A program made the position numbers and the translations under genes. A model generated the notes under the pieces. That model did no database searches, was not told where the DNA came from, and worked only from the letters and a program-made list of their open reading frames with translations. Source: Gracilaria gracilis (lineage: Eukaryota; Rhodophyta; Florideophyceae; Gracilariales; Gracilariaceae). Taken from it: a stretch of DNA of 64,000 bases. Of the stretch, positions 11,265 to 22,604 are shown piece by piece (the stretch's first letter is position 1; each line of letters starts with the position of its first letter). The stretch is taken from the NCBI GenBank assembly GCA_030374805.1, contig JARGSG010000032.1, positions 496,001 to 560,000 on the forward strand, in the 5' to 3' direction.

Positions 11265-12332
11265 TTAAATCCATGGCTCAGAATGATGGCCATCAGAGTC
11301 GTGTTCATCATCACATGCAAAGCCCTCTTCATCTTCTAAGGTGTTTGAAGTGGTCCTGTGCTTCGATCCATTCAAGTGGGCGGTGAAATTTTGCACAGGT
11401 TTATCTCTACCATAACCCTGATGCTCCTCATTTTGGGAGCAGTATACGCTGCCTCCTTGAGAGTTGCAATCATTACGAATAACCAATCTCCGATTACGTT
11501 CTTCATCCGTTACTACTGAAGAACGTCGAAAGGCGCCAGAGCGCCTCTCCTTAGTTGAATTTGCACGCACGTTCCTTTCGACATCACGGATATCGAGCGC
11601 TTCACCAATATTGCGAGAGGTGTTGCGGTCACATCTTACCGTGTTCTGCTCCACAGCAGGGCTCATATCAGGCGCGTCTTCTCGATCAGGCAAGGTCCTC
11701 AAATTCGTGGATTCAAGGTTGGAGTTGTTCACTGACTTTGTTCCATCTCGCGAGGCTTTTTGCTTCTCGTTCTTTTTCGCAGCTTCCGCCTTTGCCTTCT
11801 TATCACGTTGCATGGATCCCTTGATAAACTCGGTCACCACCCCATAGTTCTGAGCTGCAGCAAGAACTGGAAAGCTCTCGGTAACTCTCCGTTTCAGTTG
11901 TGCAAGCTGGTCTGAGTATTCGGGTTTGATGGATTTGAAAGTCTTCTCCCGTCTTGTGAGTCCACCCTTCTGGTACAGGAACTGCCGGATCAGGTCTTTC
12001 GTGGCATTTTCCATTTCTAGGTACACAGGATAGTCTTCGGCCTGGACTGATGGGCCGGACATCGCTTCTCGGTAAAGCCGGTTGAATACCTGCCGAGCAG
12101 AAATGACCCCACCAGTTGGCATCCCAGGAGCATCTGCTTCCTTCAACCGGCGCTTCTCTGAAGCAGTTGGAATGCGAACTGACTTTGGTGGCAACATGTC
12201 AGTGGCAGTGTTCTGCTTTCCACTGTTTTCATCCATGACGCCAAGATTCCGGTCAACGGTTACACGGTCTGTCGCTCGAGAGTTCATTGCGACAATGACA
12301 GGAAGCTTGTGTTTGTACGATGATAACAGCAA
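11265..12332 (-). CDS. Hypothetical basic protein, 355 codons, intact
   Basis: An uninterrupted minus-strand frame. The likely translation start is the second methionine, about 15 codons in (MNSRATDRV). Residues ~75-170 look like a helical domain (ARQVFNRLYREAMSGPSVQ, TKDLIRQFLYQKGGLTRREKTFKSI). A lysine/glutamate-rich stretch follows (KKAKAEAAKKNEKQK, likely coiled coil or nuclear signal), then a disordered Arg/Ser/Asn/Asp-rich tail ending in an acidic His-rich segment. I recognise no family. It is divergent from the transposase that starts at 13182, so it may be a second protein of that transposon or an unrelated host gene. It stands out for lacking any stop over 1 kb in a region full of decay. 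Confidence 0.4.
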   Translation of the reverse strand: MLLSSYKHKLPVIVAMNSRATDRVTVDRNLGVMDENSGKQNTATDMLPPKSVRIPTASEKRRLKEADAPGMPTGGVISARQVFNRLYREAMSGPSVQAEDYPVYLEMENATKDLIRQFLYQKGGLTRREKTFKSIKPEYSDQLAQLKRRVTESFPVLAAAQNYGVVTEFIKGSMQRDKKAKAEAAKKNEKQKASRDGTKSVNNSNLESTNLRTLPDREDAPDMSPAVEQNTVRCDRNTSRNIGEALDIRDVERNVRANSTKERRSGAFRRSSVVTDEERNRRLVIRNDCNSQGGSVYCSQNEEHQGYGRDKPVQNFTAHLNGSKHRTTSNTLEDEEGFACDDEHDSDGHHSEPWI

Positions 12333-12399
12333 AGCGAATAGTAGAGAAAGAAGCAGTTGCAGAAGCGAAGCCTATTCTTTGAAAGAACCAGAGCAGTAA

Positions 12400-13181
12400 G
12401 ATTGGTCACCAAGTTGGATGTGACGCTACGCTTAGCGATAAAGTCGTGCCCGAGAAGCAACTTTTGAACGGAAAATAGCGTGCTAAGAGTTCAAATAGGT
12501 GTCAGAAAGAGAATGAAGACAGTCGCTTTGCAAAGATGACAAAGACATGTGGCGCTGAACTGAAAGGAGAACTCGTACCAGCTTCAGTGTGTTGACCTTC
12601 GTGCTCAAGATATACGCTTCGTCCGAAGTACTTGGAAGTGCTCGCGCACAGCTGTGTGCAATCAGACTCAGTGTCTTCTCTTCTCGAGGGCAGCACCCAA
12701 GAGACTCCACGAAACGCGGAACGAAGTGAGAGCTGTATGGATTAAAGATTGCACACCGAAGGCGAAACTTAAGGCGTTCGCAAGTTCTGATATGCAAAGG
12801 GTAGGGAGTTTCAAGGGTGTGCTTAGGCATGTCGGGCGGGTGTTGGTAAGGAATGAGGGAACTGGCGTGGGACTTAACCATTTCGAGTTTGCCGCGCATT
12901 GAAAGGAAGAGGAAGGAAGCATGAAGCGAAATTGTGTCTTTGACGAAAAGTTGAATTATGACGTCAAAGTCCACAATTAACACTCGATGTACATTAATCC
13001 CATGACAAATTTCAATAGTTCCAGGAATAAATCAGAATTTGGGTAAATCATAGTATGAGCAAATACTTCACATGGCCTCGATATTGCTCAATTGTAGGAA
13101 GAGAATTACCGCCACTCCTGGTACACTCAGAAGTGATTTGGAAAGGAAATAAGCAGGTATCCCAACGCGAAACACACTAAT
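12400..13181. other. Intergenic spacer between divergent frames
   Basis: A 166-codon minus-strand frame at 12483-12983 has no recognisable motif and is probably chance. Nothing else supported. Confidence 0.4.
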
Positions 13182-16100
13182 ATGGACCGAACCAATGAAC
13201 CTTCTCGCCCACGTAAGCGAAGGTGGGAAACTCGTAGGGAACTAGTTTCCCAAATAGCTTATAACAGTGATGAGAATGCCAATACTGAGCTTGAAGGGAG
13301 AGTTATGGACGCAATCGTTCATTTACAAAAGCGAAAATGTCGATGGGAAGTCAGGGCTGGTACTCAAAAGATAGAAATCCATGATGTTCAACCACATTTG
13401 GGGCAAAATAAAGTTGATCCAGTGGAGAGAGAAGAGCAGGGCCCGAGTCAGGTAGTTGCATTAGAGTCCTCTGACTTTGATTCAAAAACGAACAACCTGC
13501 GTGTGCAGTCTCCGCAGGTGGTGGAAACCGTGGAAGAAATGGGAAGCCCAGGGTTGAATGATAGTGGTCCATTGCAGAAAAGAAATTTTTCTTCAAGTTC
13601 GAACGCCTCGGATGACAATGATCCCATTAGTGTAACAAACTCCAGTGAAGTAGAGTATATGGCCTTTGCCTCGCGCTCAGAACCTGACTCATCAGGCGTT
13701 GAGATGGAGTATTCCCCAACACGTAATGAGTCTTTCCGACTGAACAGCTTCTTGTACACTGCAGAGTTGTCGTCTGTGTCGCAGAGCACAATAAAAAGAC
13801 TGATGAGCGTACAACCAATCAATTCTTCAATGTCAGACAGATCACTCTTCGCGTATGCGGTTCGTGAGTCAATGCTTACAACTTCCTTTGTATACATGTG
13901 TGCAAAACACCATGTAGCATCATCAGGTCAACTCCGAAGCTCGACTTCTTGCGCTGTCTGTGGAGGTTCTCTGAAGGGGAAAGGAAGTAAGAAGTTCTGG
14001 TACTTGAAACCCTCGACAGCTCTTGGAGCATTATTGCGAGCAAAGGAGTCTTTTCATCAGATGATCAATGGATACAAACGGGCCAGAAATAGCGTACTTG
14101 ACCGAGAAAAACGAGGAGATGAGCATGATTTCTACGACGGGAACATGTTTCACAGAAGGTTTTCTGAGGTTATACAATGCAAGAAAACGACGGCGAAGAA
14201 GAAATCTTCGCCTTTCTTTCCATATCCATGGATGGATTTGAATGTTCGCGAAACAGGAGAGGCGATCCACATTCCACCGGGCCTGTCGTTCGCAACATTC
14301 TTAATTACGACCCTAAAGAAGGAGCCGAGCTGCAAATTGCCTCATACTTTCGGTGATACCTGGAGACCACTCCAAAGAATACTTTGAAACATTTCTGAAT
14401 CCTCTTTTCGCCGACCTGCGTGAACTCGAACTTGGCATTCCGATTCTTTGCTTCTACAAAAAAGTTCGTACACTGAAGGGGTTTGTCGTTTCTTCACGGC
14501 CGATTGGCCGGCTGCAAGCAAAGTACTAGGTTACGTGGGCCACACGGGCAGGATGTTCTGCCGATTCTGCCACAAAACCAAGTCCTATGTGCCAGAATGT
14601 GGAATCTCATGCGCTGTTCCTGAAATTCCGAATTCTCTTATAAGTAGGAAAAAAACTAGAGGCAATGATTCCAGATTGGGGTTCGTAACGAGCATAGAAT
14701 GTGCATCTCCTCGCAGCAGCACTGGCATTCTTTCCACATGGGGTAGACTTTCCAAGGCAACATGTACAGAAGACGAGAAGAAGAACATAATAAAGACGAC
14801 TGGAATCAAGAAGGCTTCGTGTTTGAAAGGCCTTTTCTTGGACTGTAATTACGCCTGCCCTTACGACATTATGCATCTTGTGCTTTTGGGGTTGACCAAG
14901 CACGTGTTAAAACTGCTTTGTGGAGCTCATTCACGACACGAGAACTTAAACAACATCCCCAAGTATTGCATCAAGGCAGAAATGATTCAAAGAATAGACT
15001 TGTTTATCGATTCATGCAGTAATGGTGTCCCAACGGTATGGGGTAGAACTCCCATGGTGTTGAATGACCTAAACAGGTTCAAAGCTGAAGATTTAAAGCG
15101 CCATGCTGAGATGTACTTGCTACCATTGCTGCACCACGCAAAAGTAGAAAAACAAATACTCAGGCTTTGGAGGTTGACATCGCGAATGGTTAGCATCTCC
15201 TTTGGTTTCAATTGTGAAAGGCATGCGTCGCAAGAACTGAAGCGCGTCGTGGAGAATCTGTATCTCAACTTCGTCCAATGCTTTGTATTAAGTCCCGCAC
15301 ATTCGTACGTGTTGACACCATCAACGCATGCCATCCTTCATCTCCCAGAGTTGTTACACGAATGCGTCCCACTTCCGTTTACATCACAGTTTCTCGGGGA
15401 GAGGCTTTTAGGAGAGATCGGAAATCACTTGACAGCCCGATCGAACATATCAACACATCTATTCTTAAAAAACCATAAGCTCTTAGCACTGCGTGTGATG
15501 AACCAAGGATCTGCACCAAAGATATTGAACGAAAGGAAAATTGTGTTTGAGAGCATGTCGGGCATTGAAAGTACAGAGAAAGAACCAGAATTGAACACTA
15601 GGGGAATATGCATTGGACGGGGCAAGGCTTGCAAACTTACCTTGGCGCAGGAAGCGGCGGTGAACCGTTTTGTATCCGATACGTATCCTTCACATGTTCT
15701 CTCTTTTCAGATTTGCGGAGTGAGAGAGTTTGACTTGGCAAAATTATGTAGGGATGGCATTGAGTTCAATATCGAGACCCTCAAGTCACATGCACCCCGG
15801 CTCAAGATTCATACTCAAGCGAGACAGAAGTACCGAATTGCTGCTGTTTTCAAGAACGCAGATTCTTCGGAACGGCAATCTCTTGCATCGGTGGATGGAA
15901 ATGATATACGAAACCACCCAAAACTAGATTTGTACTACGGCGAAGTTCGAAGGCTATTCAAGATTCGATTACATCTTCCATGGAAAAAGAACGTTCAAAC
16001 TGTCGAACAGGTATTTGCAGACGTCTGGTGGCAGTATGGGATGACTCTCAATACCCAACTGGACCTTGTGTATGCAGAGAGCCGTAGAAATTTGGAAATC

Positions 16101-16349
16101 ACCACCGAGCCCGTATCATGCATCCAACGAATGGTTGGTCTTTTGGACATGCCGGTTCGTCGGTATTATCTGTATAAGGAGAGGTTCAACGACATTGGAC
16201 GGAATCGGGTAACACTACAGGGAGTCAGTCGCGTGATATCTCATTCACGAATGGAACGTAGCCATACGCAAAAACAAATGGCTGCAGCTGAGATCGGATT
16301 TCATGCGAGTGGAATTGAAACAGGTAGAGATCATCGATACAGTTCGTGA
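13182..16349 (+). pseudogene. CACTA-superfamily (Plavaka/Tnp2-like) transposase
   Basis: Frame one (13182-14387) has a Ser/acid-rich N-terminus, then a zinc-binding-like pair (CAVCGGSLKGKG near 13950), FWYLKPSTALGALLRAKESF and a DG motif (YDGNMFHRRF), as in Tnp2-type transposases. A short middle part in another frame near 14350-14450 has IPGDHSKEYFETFLNPLFADL. The long frame 14448-16349 has ADWPAASKVLGYVGHTG, CRFCHKT, and DCNYACPYDIMHLVLLGLTK, the aspartate/histidine motif of this family. The enzyme would cut and rejoin transposon ends. At least two frameshifts (near 14350 and 14450) inactivate this copy. I found no clear CACTA terminal repeats. A KDZ-type transposase is the main alternative. 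Confidence 0.7.
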
Positions 16350-17514
16350 CGAAGTGGTAGCGAACAGCAAAGAGAACAGTCGTCATTGGCGGCAAAACGC
16401 GAAAACCCCAGAAAGGCCACATATGTCTCGGAGTGCCGTGTGAAATGCCGTGACCGGCGACGCGCCTGTGTGAGAATGACGCTAATGAACGAAATAATGT
16501 GCGGGTGGCTTCGTCAGTTGATCGGGTGCTGTAGTGCTGTATGTGAGCGAGTCCAGCCATCTCGAAAAAGTAGCAATGAGAAACTTGACGAAGCGGCGGT
16601 GACAAAAATTACAGTTCAAAAACTAATAACAGCAGTTCGTAAGAGTTATTGGGTAGAAAGATGTACACAAAGCGAGGCCAGCTGGCAGCTGGAAGATATA
16701 AACTGGTTGGATCTGACTATTCGGCGGACCTGGCTCTGCACCGCATCGCTGGGTCCGGTTCCAGAGCAGTTGCCGGCTTGCGGTGGGACCTCAATCGGGA
16801 CTCGTAGTTCAATTCATAAAATCCAACCAAAACATTCCCTCCAGTGGATTATGTTGTGTTGATTTTGCCGCTGTGAGGGGTTTAGTATTGTGATTTTCGT
16901 ATTGCTCGACAAGGGAGAGCCAGAGCCATAACCACATTCTGAAATCGATGGAACTGCAATGAAGCTCTTGTTTCAGTTGGATATGATGATAATGCCGCTG
17001 AAGGTACAATTCATTTTGTATATCACCATGCCAGAGCCACTAAAAGCCGGATCGATGGGGGCATCAAGTAGCCTTCTTTCTCAGAGAGTACAAGGGTAGT
17101 CTATGAGCCGCCTTCCAGCGAAAGTGTCCGTTCCGTAGAATAGGAAGCTGACCAGTGCTGCTTGTGGAGTACGAGATGCCTTCGGATTCCGAGGTTTGGA
17201 AACATCTATCCCATCTTGGAGGGCAGGGTTGTTGAATTCTGAACACCTGGTTGACCGTGAACCCATTTTGGCATATTAAATTGATTGATCGCATGGTGGA
17301 CAGAACATGTTCCATGTGAGGCATTTAATTGGCTGAAATGGAGACAGTATGAGTTCTGTACAGGTTCATACCTTCCACTCTGCAGCCGTTGTTATCAAGC
17401 AGCAGTGCTAACCTTACAAAGAACAAGTTCGAGATATTTTGCTCCATTTTGACAACGGGTAAGATTGTCTTGTACAGTTGAACTCTTCACACTCTCCCTT
17501 TTCTATAGCATTTA
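16350..17514. other. Intergenic, nothing recognised
   Basis: No convincing frame on either strand. It may hold the 3' part of the transposon whose transposase ends at 16349, but no terminal repeat was found. Confidence 0.4.
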
Positions 17515-18303
17515 TTGTGTCAGGGATTGGGAGTAATTGTGATGGATGTGGTTGGAGCAGACAGCTCCAGCGAAGGTGATAATTTTGTCAGCGACGCAGC
17601 GGTTGCTGAGCCTTCTTCAGTGACTGGGAATGTTCCCCCGCCAGTGGCAGTTGTGGCATCGATGGTGCCGAAGGCCTCGAAATTGATAGAAGTGGTGCAA
17701 AGAGAAGAGCCTGGATCGCTTCAGAGCGCTGTTGAGCACTTTCGTGGTCCACCGGTGCTCGCACCGTCATGGAAATTGTTGAAGCAAAAGCGATACATTG
17801 CCATAGCTTCTCGACCTGGTGCTTTCAGACCAAGCCCAAGTGGCTGATCAAATACAAAGGCGGCCGTGAAGAAGAGAAAATACAGGAGTAATGTTGAAAA
17901 CAAAAACCATGAGCGAGCACAGGCCTGGAAACGATACTGGCTTCATCGAGGATCCAAGACGAAGGAGCTATCCACCAATAGGAGCACATTAATACCAGTC
18001 AATCCTGGTAATGAGGGGCCGGTGCATCTCTCCAGCTCTACTGTGTGCGACGGTACTGTGATATCCACAAAGATAACGAGCGTTTACCATATTCATCGCT
18101 GGTTCCATCAGTAGGCTGGGAAGCGAACCGGAGAAAGTCATGGTAGTGTAGTTTACGCTGTTCGCATAGATCCTGTTCGAGGTGATCGACTTTTAAAAGT
18201 TGTGGTATCCGATGAAAAAATGGGTCCTGGAGAAGACACTCACGTGGACGTGCAAAACATAGAAAAAGAGGACCTACATGCCAATGATTCGAGTGCGGTG
18301 TAA
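17515..18303 (+). pseudogene. Unrecognised frame with TGA and TAG inside
   Basis: A single frame (a likely ATG is at 17541) runs to TAA at 18301-18303 with TGA at 17845-17847 and TAG at 18112-18114 and no frameshift. The N-terminus is acidic and Ser/Val/Pro-rich, the middle is strongly basic (KKRKYRSNVENKNHERAQAWKRYW), and the C-terminal part (VVYAVRIDPVRGDRLLKVVV) could be a small beta fold. No family recognised. Confidence 0.3.
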
Positions 18304-18419
18304 AGCGTATACCAAATAGAAAGAAAATGGATCTGGCTATGTGGTAATTCTAGGCTCCCAACAAGAGATGGGGTAGAGCGGTCCATTTAGGTGTTACTCA
18401 CGCAGACGCAGCGCTCCTG

Positions 18420-18565
18420 AATGGTATTTTCTGGGAGACGTGGAAGTTGTGTTTTTTGCCGTTAATATGGCCATTGACTGGCATCCAATGACTGCATGGC
18501 TTTGGGTGTACTACGAACTGAGGATTTCATATTACTTGAAACGAACAGAAGCGGTGAAGTCGTAG
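18420..18565 (+). pseudogene. PPOX: 3' tail of a second PPOX copy (copy A)
   Basis: The last 21 codons before TAG at 18563-18565 align codon for codon with the end of the PPOX copy that stops at 22506 (a shared V-x-Y-x4-I-x2-Y spacing), and the DNA after both stops is also alike. Upstream of this tail the similarity fades. It lies tail to tail with MoaA copy A, the same arrangement as copy B, so it is the remnant of a tandemly duplicated gene pair. Confidence 0.55.
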
Positions 18566-19680
18566 GGTGTTAGGTGGTATGGAACAAAAGGTTTGCATGA
18601 GAGAAGGCATTCAAGGTACAGAGTGTGCATTATTGATAGTAGACGACATGATGCGGCCCTCAGTCGACAGTTTGCACCTTACTGCGATGGAAAGGGACGC
18701 AAAGTGCATGCGTATTGATCTTTTCTCCCACAGCAAAGTTCTATAGCGGCAGGCGGGCCTTACAGCCCTCCTAGGAGCCGATTTCAGTAGCACCTTCGCA
18801 CATGAGATCGCCCAAGCACAGCTTATAGTCACCGATCAAGAATTTAGCCCCCCATCCGGCAAGACCAGATATGCAGTGGTACTAGGAGGCCTCGGTGGCG
18901 TGGGTACGTCCGCATTGCAGACGGCCGTATTCACGGGCTAATGTATTCAGCATGTGCACGAATGGCACCAAGAAATTTTAGTGTCCCTGGTTGCCATCGA
19001 GTGCCCTGTACCCTTGTACTGTGAAGCGCACGTCCAGGGATGGGTGTTTGGGGAGATCGGCTAACTGCAGTAGAGACGCATCGTTGATGGGGCACATGAC
19101 GGCAAAATTGCGCCTCATGGCGACACCACGCTGCTGTCAGGCGCGCCCAGCACCGCGCGTGCGTGGCGGCAGTGCGACGTGTAAAAAGCTCAAAGGTGTG
19201 TGGGCACAGCAGAGAGGAGCTTTGGTTGAAGGTGGAAAGCCTAGAGGCCATATGGTCAGGCAGAGGGCGGTACAGCAGCACGAAGTTCGTAGTCATGAAA
19301 GAAGGCAAGTGAGGTGACGACCTGCTGCATTTCAGGGCGTATAAGCGGCTCGCCAATGGTGAGGGGCAGCCTCTTGACTTCAACAACTCGGAACAGCTGG
19401 ATAAGGCGCAGCCCCTTGGGTATGAACAGCAGCTGCGGCTTGGGCGAGAACTGCGGGTGCAGTGCTATGCAGTACGTGCAGCGTAGGTTGTAGCGGTCCG
19501 TGATCGAATGGCGCAGGTACGACTGCCCCCACCCAAAAGAGTCGTGCAGCGGCACGGTTGTTGCCGTCTTCGCGAGACGCAAAGCCACCGGGCTTCATGC
19601 AGTGGCACCAGCACAATGCTTCAACTCCGCAATGGCACGCACCGATATCGTAGCTCTTACGGCTACCATGGTAACTATCT
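18566..19680. repeat. Segmental duplication, unit A
   Basis: The PPOX stop region, intergenic spacer, MoaA and the DNA upstream of MoaA match 22507-23745 in the same order and orientation. Examples are the spacer words GTGTTAGG..GAACAAAAG and AAGGCATT, and the start-proximal words ATGGCACGCACCG (A) and ATGGCGCGCGCCG (B). Unit A is more decayed. Confidence 0.6.
18660..19588 (-). pseudogene. MOCS1A: MoaA/MOCS1A (radical SAM, Mo cofactor) pseudogene, copy A
   Basis: MoaA makes cyclic pyranopterin monophosphate from GTP, the first step of molybdenum cofactor synthesis. The N-terminal part reads LHDSFGWGQSYLRHSITDR followed by YNLRCTYC. The radical-SAM CX3CX2C motif therefore has Tyr (TAC at 19490-19492) in place of its first Cys. 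The GGEP motif is TIGEP. The middle aligns with copy B in another frame (LLCPHTFELFTRRTAATHAR). The C-terminal part near 18660-18840 is broken by stops but still aligns with copy B (LGDLMCEGAT). Frameshifts and stops make it a pseudogene. It is tail to tail with a PPOX tail and divergent from PPOX copy B. Confidence 0.75.
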
Positions 19681-20212
19681 TCGCGTTCCGCGGCTGATCG
19701 GCAGCTTCATACGGCGCGCGCACCTTACCACCGCCGCAGTGAATACCACGTGTAAGAACGCCAGGCGGTCACGTGCGGTGCAAGGCAACGGCCCCGGTGC
19801 GCCGCGTCTTTTTATATCGCGCTCGGATGTCCCACGCGCTCGTGGCACCGTCGGTGGAGCCGCGCACCCAAGCATGACCACTTCCCTGCGTTGTCGCCTT
19901 TTGTGCTGCTACGAAGGTGCTGCGACAATGCTGCCCCCGCGAATCCTCAGTTTCAAATGCCCCCACCCCCACTGCCGTTGGCAGCACTGTCATTCACGCA
20001 AATTCCGTCGACGTCGACTCAAACTGCGACAACACTTTCGACCCGCTTCATCGGCTTTCCTTCGTTTGCGACACGTTCTGCAACCTGCCCGCCGATTAGA
20101 CGCACCCGCTCGCCGCCGCGGGCCCGCGCAAAAGCTTGCGTAGCTCACGCCCGTGCGGTTGCAGTGCAATCGCCGACGCAACTATGCCACTCCCACACCG
20201 CGTCGGCTTTGT
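19681..20212. other. Divergent spacer: MoaA-A (-) / PPOX-B (+)
   Basis: GC-rich DNA, partly similar to the spacer upstream of MoaA-B that continues on the far side of the copia insertion (27696-28000). Plus-strand frames here from about 19957 (MPPPPLPLAALSF) look like a plastid transit peptide of PPOX in a shifted frame. Confidence 0.4.
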
Positions 20213-22506
20213 ATGACTGTAGCAGACCCCGCTCCAGCCGTTGCGCAGAACAGCACAGCATCAGTTGTTGTGCTCGTGATTGGCACAGGAATATCTGATA
20301 GTTCTATCTCCTTCAATCTTCATAAATACCCTCCGCAGTTGAACTTGCTTACCATCGAGGGGCGCGCCGTTGTCGGTGGCAGTTTGAGTTCACGCAAACA
20401 GAACTGCTATTTGTAGGAGGAAGGACCTAATACATTCCAGCCATCGGAGCAAATCATGCAAATTGCGGTCGATGTGGGGCTCAAGAATGGACTCTTAATG
20501 GCCGATTACACATTACCGCGATTCTTCTAATGAGACGATAAACTTCTTGCTCTACGTCTGGGTTCACAAAACGTCCCAACATTCAGATTCCTGTCTCTAC
20601 CAGGTGGTGTTTGCGCTGGACTAGGCGTACTGGGCTTTTTCCTTCCCCCGCGCGGCGAAGGAAGTGTGAATGGTATTATCCCGCGTCACCTCAGGCATAA
20701 AGTGTTCGAAAAGATTATTGATCCGTTCGTGAGTGGTGAGCGGTGTATACGCCGGGGACTCATCCAAACTAGCCATATAATCGACGTTGAATAAGAATTT
20801 TGCGCTTTGCAAGCTCAGCGACACGCAAGGAATCCTTGAAGGCGGTATCATCAGAATTGGCCAGAAGAAGAGAGAGCGCGAGCATAATCCGCCCGACGAA
20901 GACCAGCCAAAATGGAAAGGCTGTGCGTTAGGGAGTGCTAAGGACGGGTTGGGAATGCTACCGAATGCGAACCGCAACCAGCTTGGCGATAACATCAAGC
21001 TTGAGTTGCGACTAGTACACGTGACGCGCAAGGAGGATTCTCTTTACAGGGCGGTCTATGAAACACCTGAGGGGCGTAAAGAAATTGTGACAAAGGCTCA
21101 ATAGGCTATTGCAATAACCACACCTGCAATTGTAGCGGCTTCCATGCAGGCCTGTGGAACGAGCCGCGCCGAGCATATCAGATTTGAAGACTGCTATTGC
21201 TTCATATCCTCGAAATCCGCTGCGCTCGGATGCCCAAGCGCCCATTTACCATCTTACCAGCCTTTTAGCCGGACTTCCATTGCAGAACACAGAAGAGTAT
21301 GCTCTCCTTGAAAGAGAGAATGAGTTTGCCAAGTTAATCGTGGGAATGATCTCTCAGAATGAAGAAAAGGCCATCCAAGAGGCAGGCCTTCTGGGGATCG
21401 TACGATTTGTGCGAACAACTCAGGCTGCCAAGAAAGAAGGATTGGTATTGTCGTCGTATGCCGACTGCTTCCGAAAGGTACAGGGTTACGCTGACGCTGT
21501 CATTCCAAGTGGCACTGCTGGTATCGATGAGAATGGTTCCGGTGCGATACAGGCAATTTCGCAGTCTGTGCGCCGGCATTCGGAAACAAGGCACGTTCTC
21601 CTTGCTGGCTGTGCTGCGTTCAGTGAGGTCGTTACTTCATCGCAAACTTGTCGAGAAACAGCGTAAGAAAATGACGTTGTTGTACTTGTTGTGTACAGCC
21701 CTCGACACAGAAGCTCTCAGGCTTCAGGTATAATCCATGAGACCGCCTCGCGAGCTGTCACTTCGATGTGTTCTGGCAAAGAATGCCTGGTGTGTAAGAA
21801 AGCGTTCGCAAACGCCGGGGCCGTGTCAGAAATGTTGAACCTGTTGCAGCTCTGGGGCAACAACGAGGACGTTTCGTCTGACTTGAACACGTCCGTAACG
21901 AAGAGCGTTTGCGCTGCCATTCAGTGCGTGACCGATGGCTGCGCTGTGGCAAACGCTGCACCGGAAGTGGCAGCTTTGGAAGTGGTTTACTACCCATCGG
22001 TGTGGAGCATAACGCTGGCGTATCCCAAGAGTGAGTTCAAGGAGCCGTTGCGAGAATTCGGTAACCTAATTCCGCGAAAGCTGGGCATCAGGACGTTGGG
22101 TACTATATGGTCAAACGTATTGTTCCCTGGCAGGGCATCCAACGATATGGAACTGCTTCTGTCGTATATAGGCGGGGCACGCGACGAGGGCATTAAAACG
22201 CTGAGTGAGGCCGAAGTGGTGCAGGCTGTCGACAAGGATGTGAAACGCATCTTTCTGAAGAACGACTCGCAGGTGGAACCTGTGGAGGTTGGGGCGAGGA
22301 TATGGGGGCGAGCTATTCCGCAGTACAATATCGGGCATAAACAGGTGTTGGAAACGGCTGTAGAGTCTCTGAAAGACGAGGAGGGTTTGTTCCTTTGAAG
22401 TAATTACGTTCATGGGGTGGCGTTTCGTGACTGCGCTGCGTGGGGTGTGGACTACGCGCCGCTAATTGCAGATTACGTGAATGGAATGGCACCAGTTAAC
22501 AAGTAG
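20213..22506 (+). pseudogene. PPOX: Protoporphyrinogen oxidase (plastid type), copy B
   Basis: PPOX oxidises protoporphyrinogen IX with oxygen and FAD, the last shared step of heme and chlorophyll synthesis. Visible parts in order are the FAD Rossmann motif (VVVLVIGTGISDSS; the usual third Gly is missing), EEGPNTFQPSEQIM, a middle block (PTFRFLSLPGG, KIIDPFVSGERC), GLGMLPNANRNQLGD, YETPEGRKEIVTKA, then after a ~750-bp foreign segment VVYYPSVWSITLAYPK, LGTIWSNVLFPGRA, LLLSYIGGARDEG and RAIPQYNIGHKQVLE. Stops occur near 20414 (TAG where Trp is expected), 20528-20533, 21102 and 22396 (TGA where Gly is expected), with at least one frameshift in 20790-20900. The end (SNYVHGVAF to TAG at 22504) fits the family. 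Inactive; tail to tail with MoaA-B. Confidence 0.85.
21190..21960 (+). pseudogene. ARM/HEAT-like helical fragment inside PPOX-B
   Basis: Between the PPOX blocks ending near 21160 (TTPAIVAASMQ) and resuming near 21965 (VVYYPS), the sequence encodes something not found in PPOX: helical repeats such as EKAIQEAGLLGIVRFVRTT and ANAGAVSEMLNLLQLWGNNEDV that resemble armadillo repeats. One stop and a frame change occur near 21665-21690. The second part is fused in frame to the PPOX C-terminal half with no stop. The ARM assignment rests on pattern only. Confidence 0.45.
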
Positions 22507-22604
22507 TATGTTAGGCGGGTATGAAACAAAAGTTGGAGTGGAGGAAGGCATTAAAGTTTCAGACTAGGCAGTGGTGATAGTAGATAATTGACGCGGTGTG
22601 GGAC

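Noticed and set aside
10673..11332. 219-codon minus-strand frame
   Set aside because: It overlaps the end of the better-supported 11265-12332 frame and shows no motif or domain-like composition.
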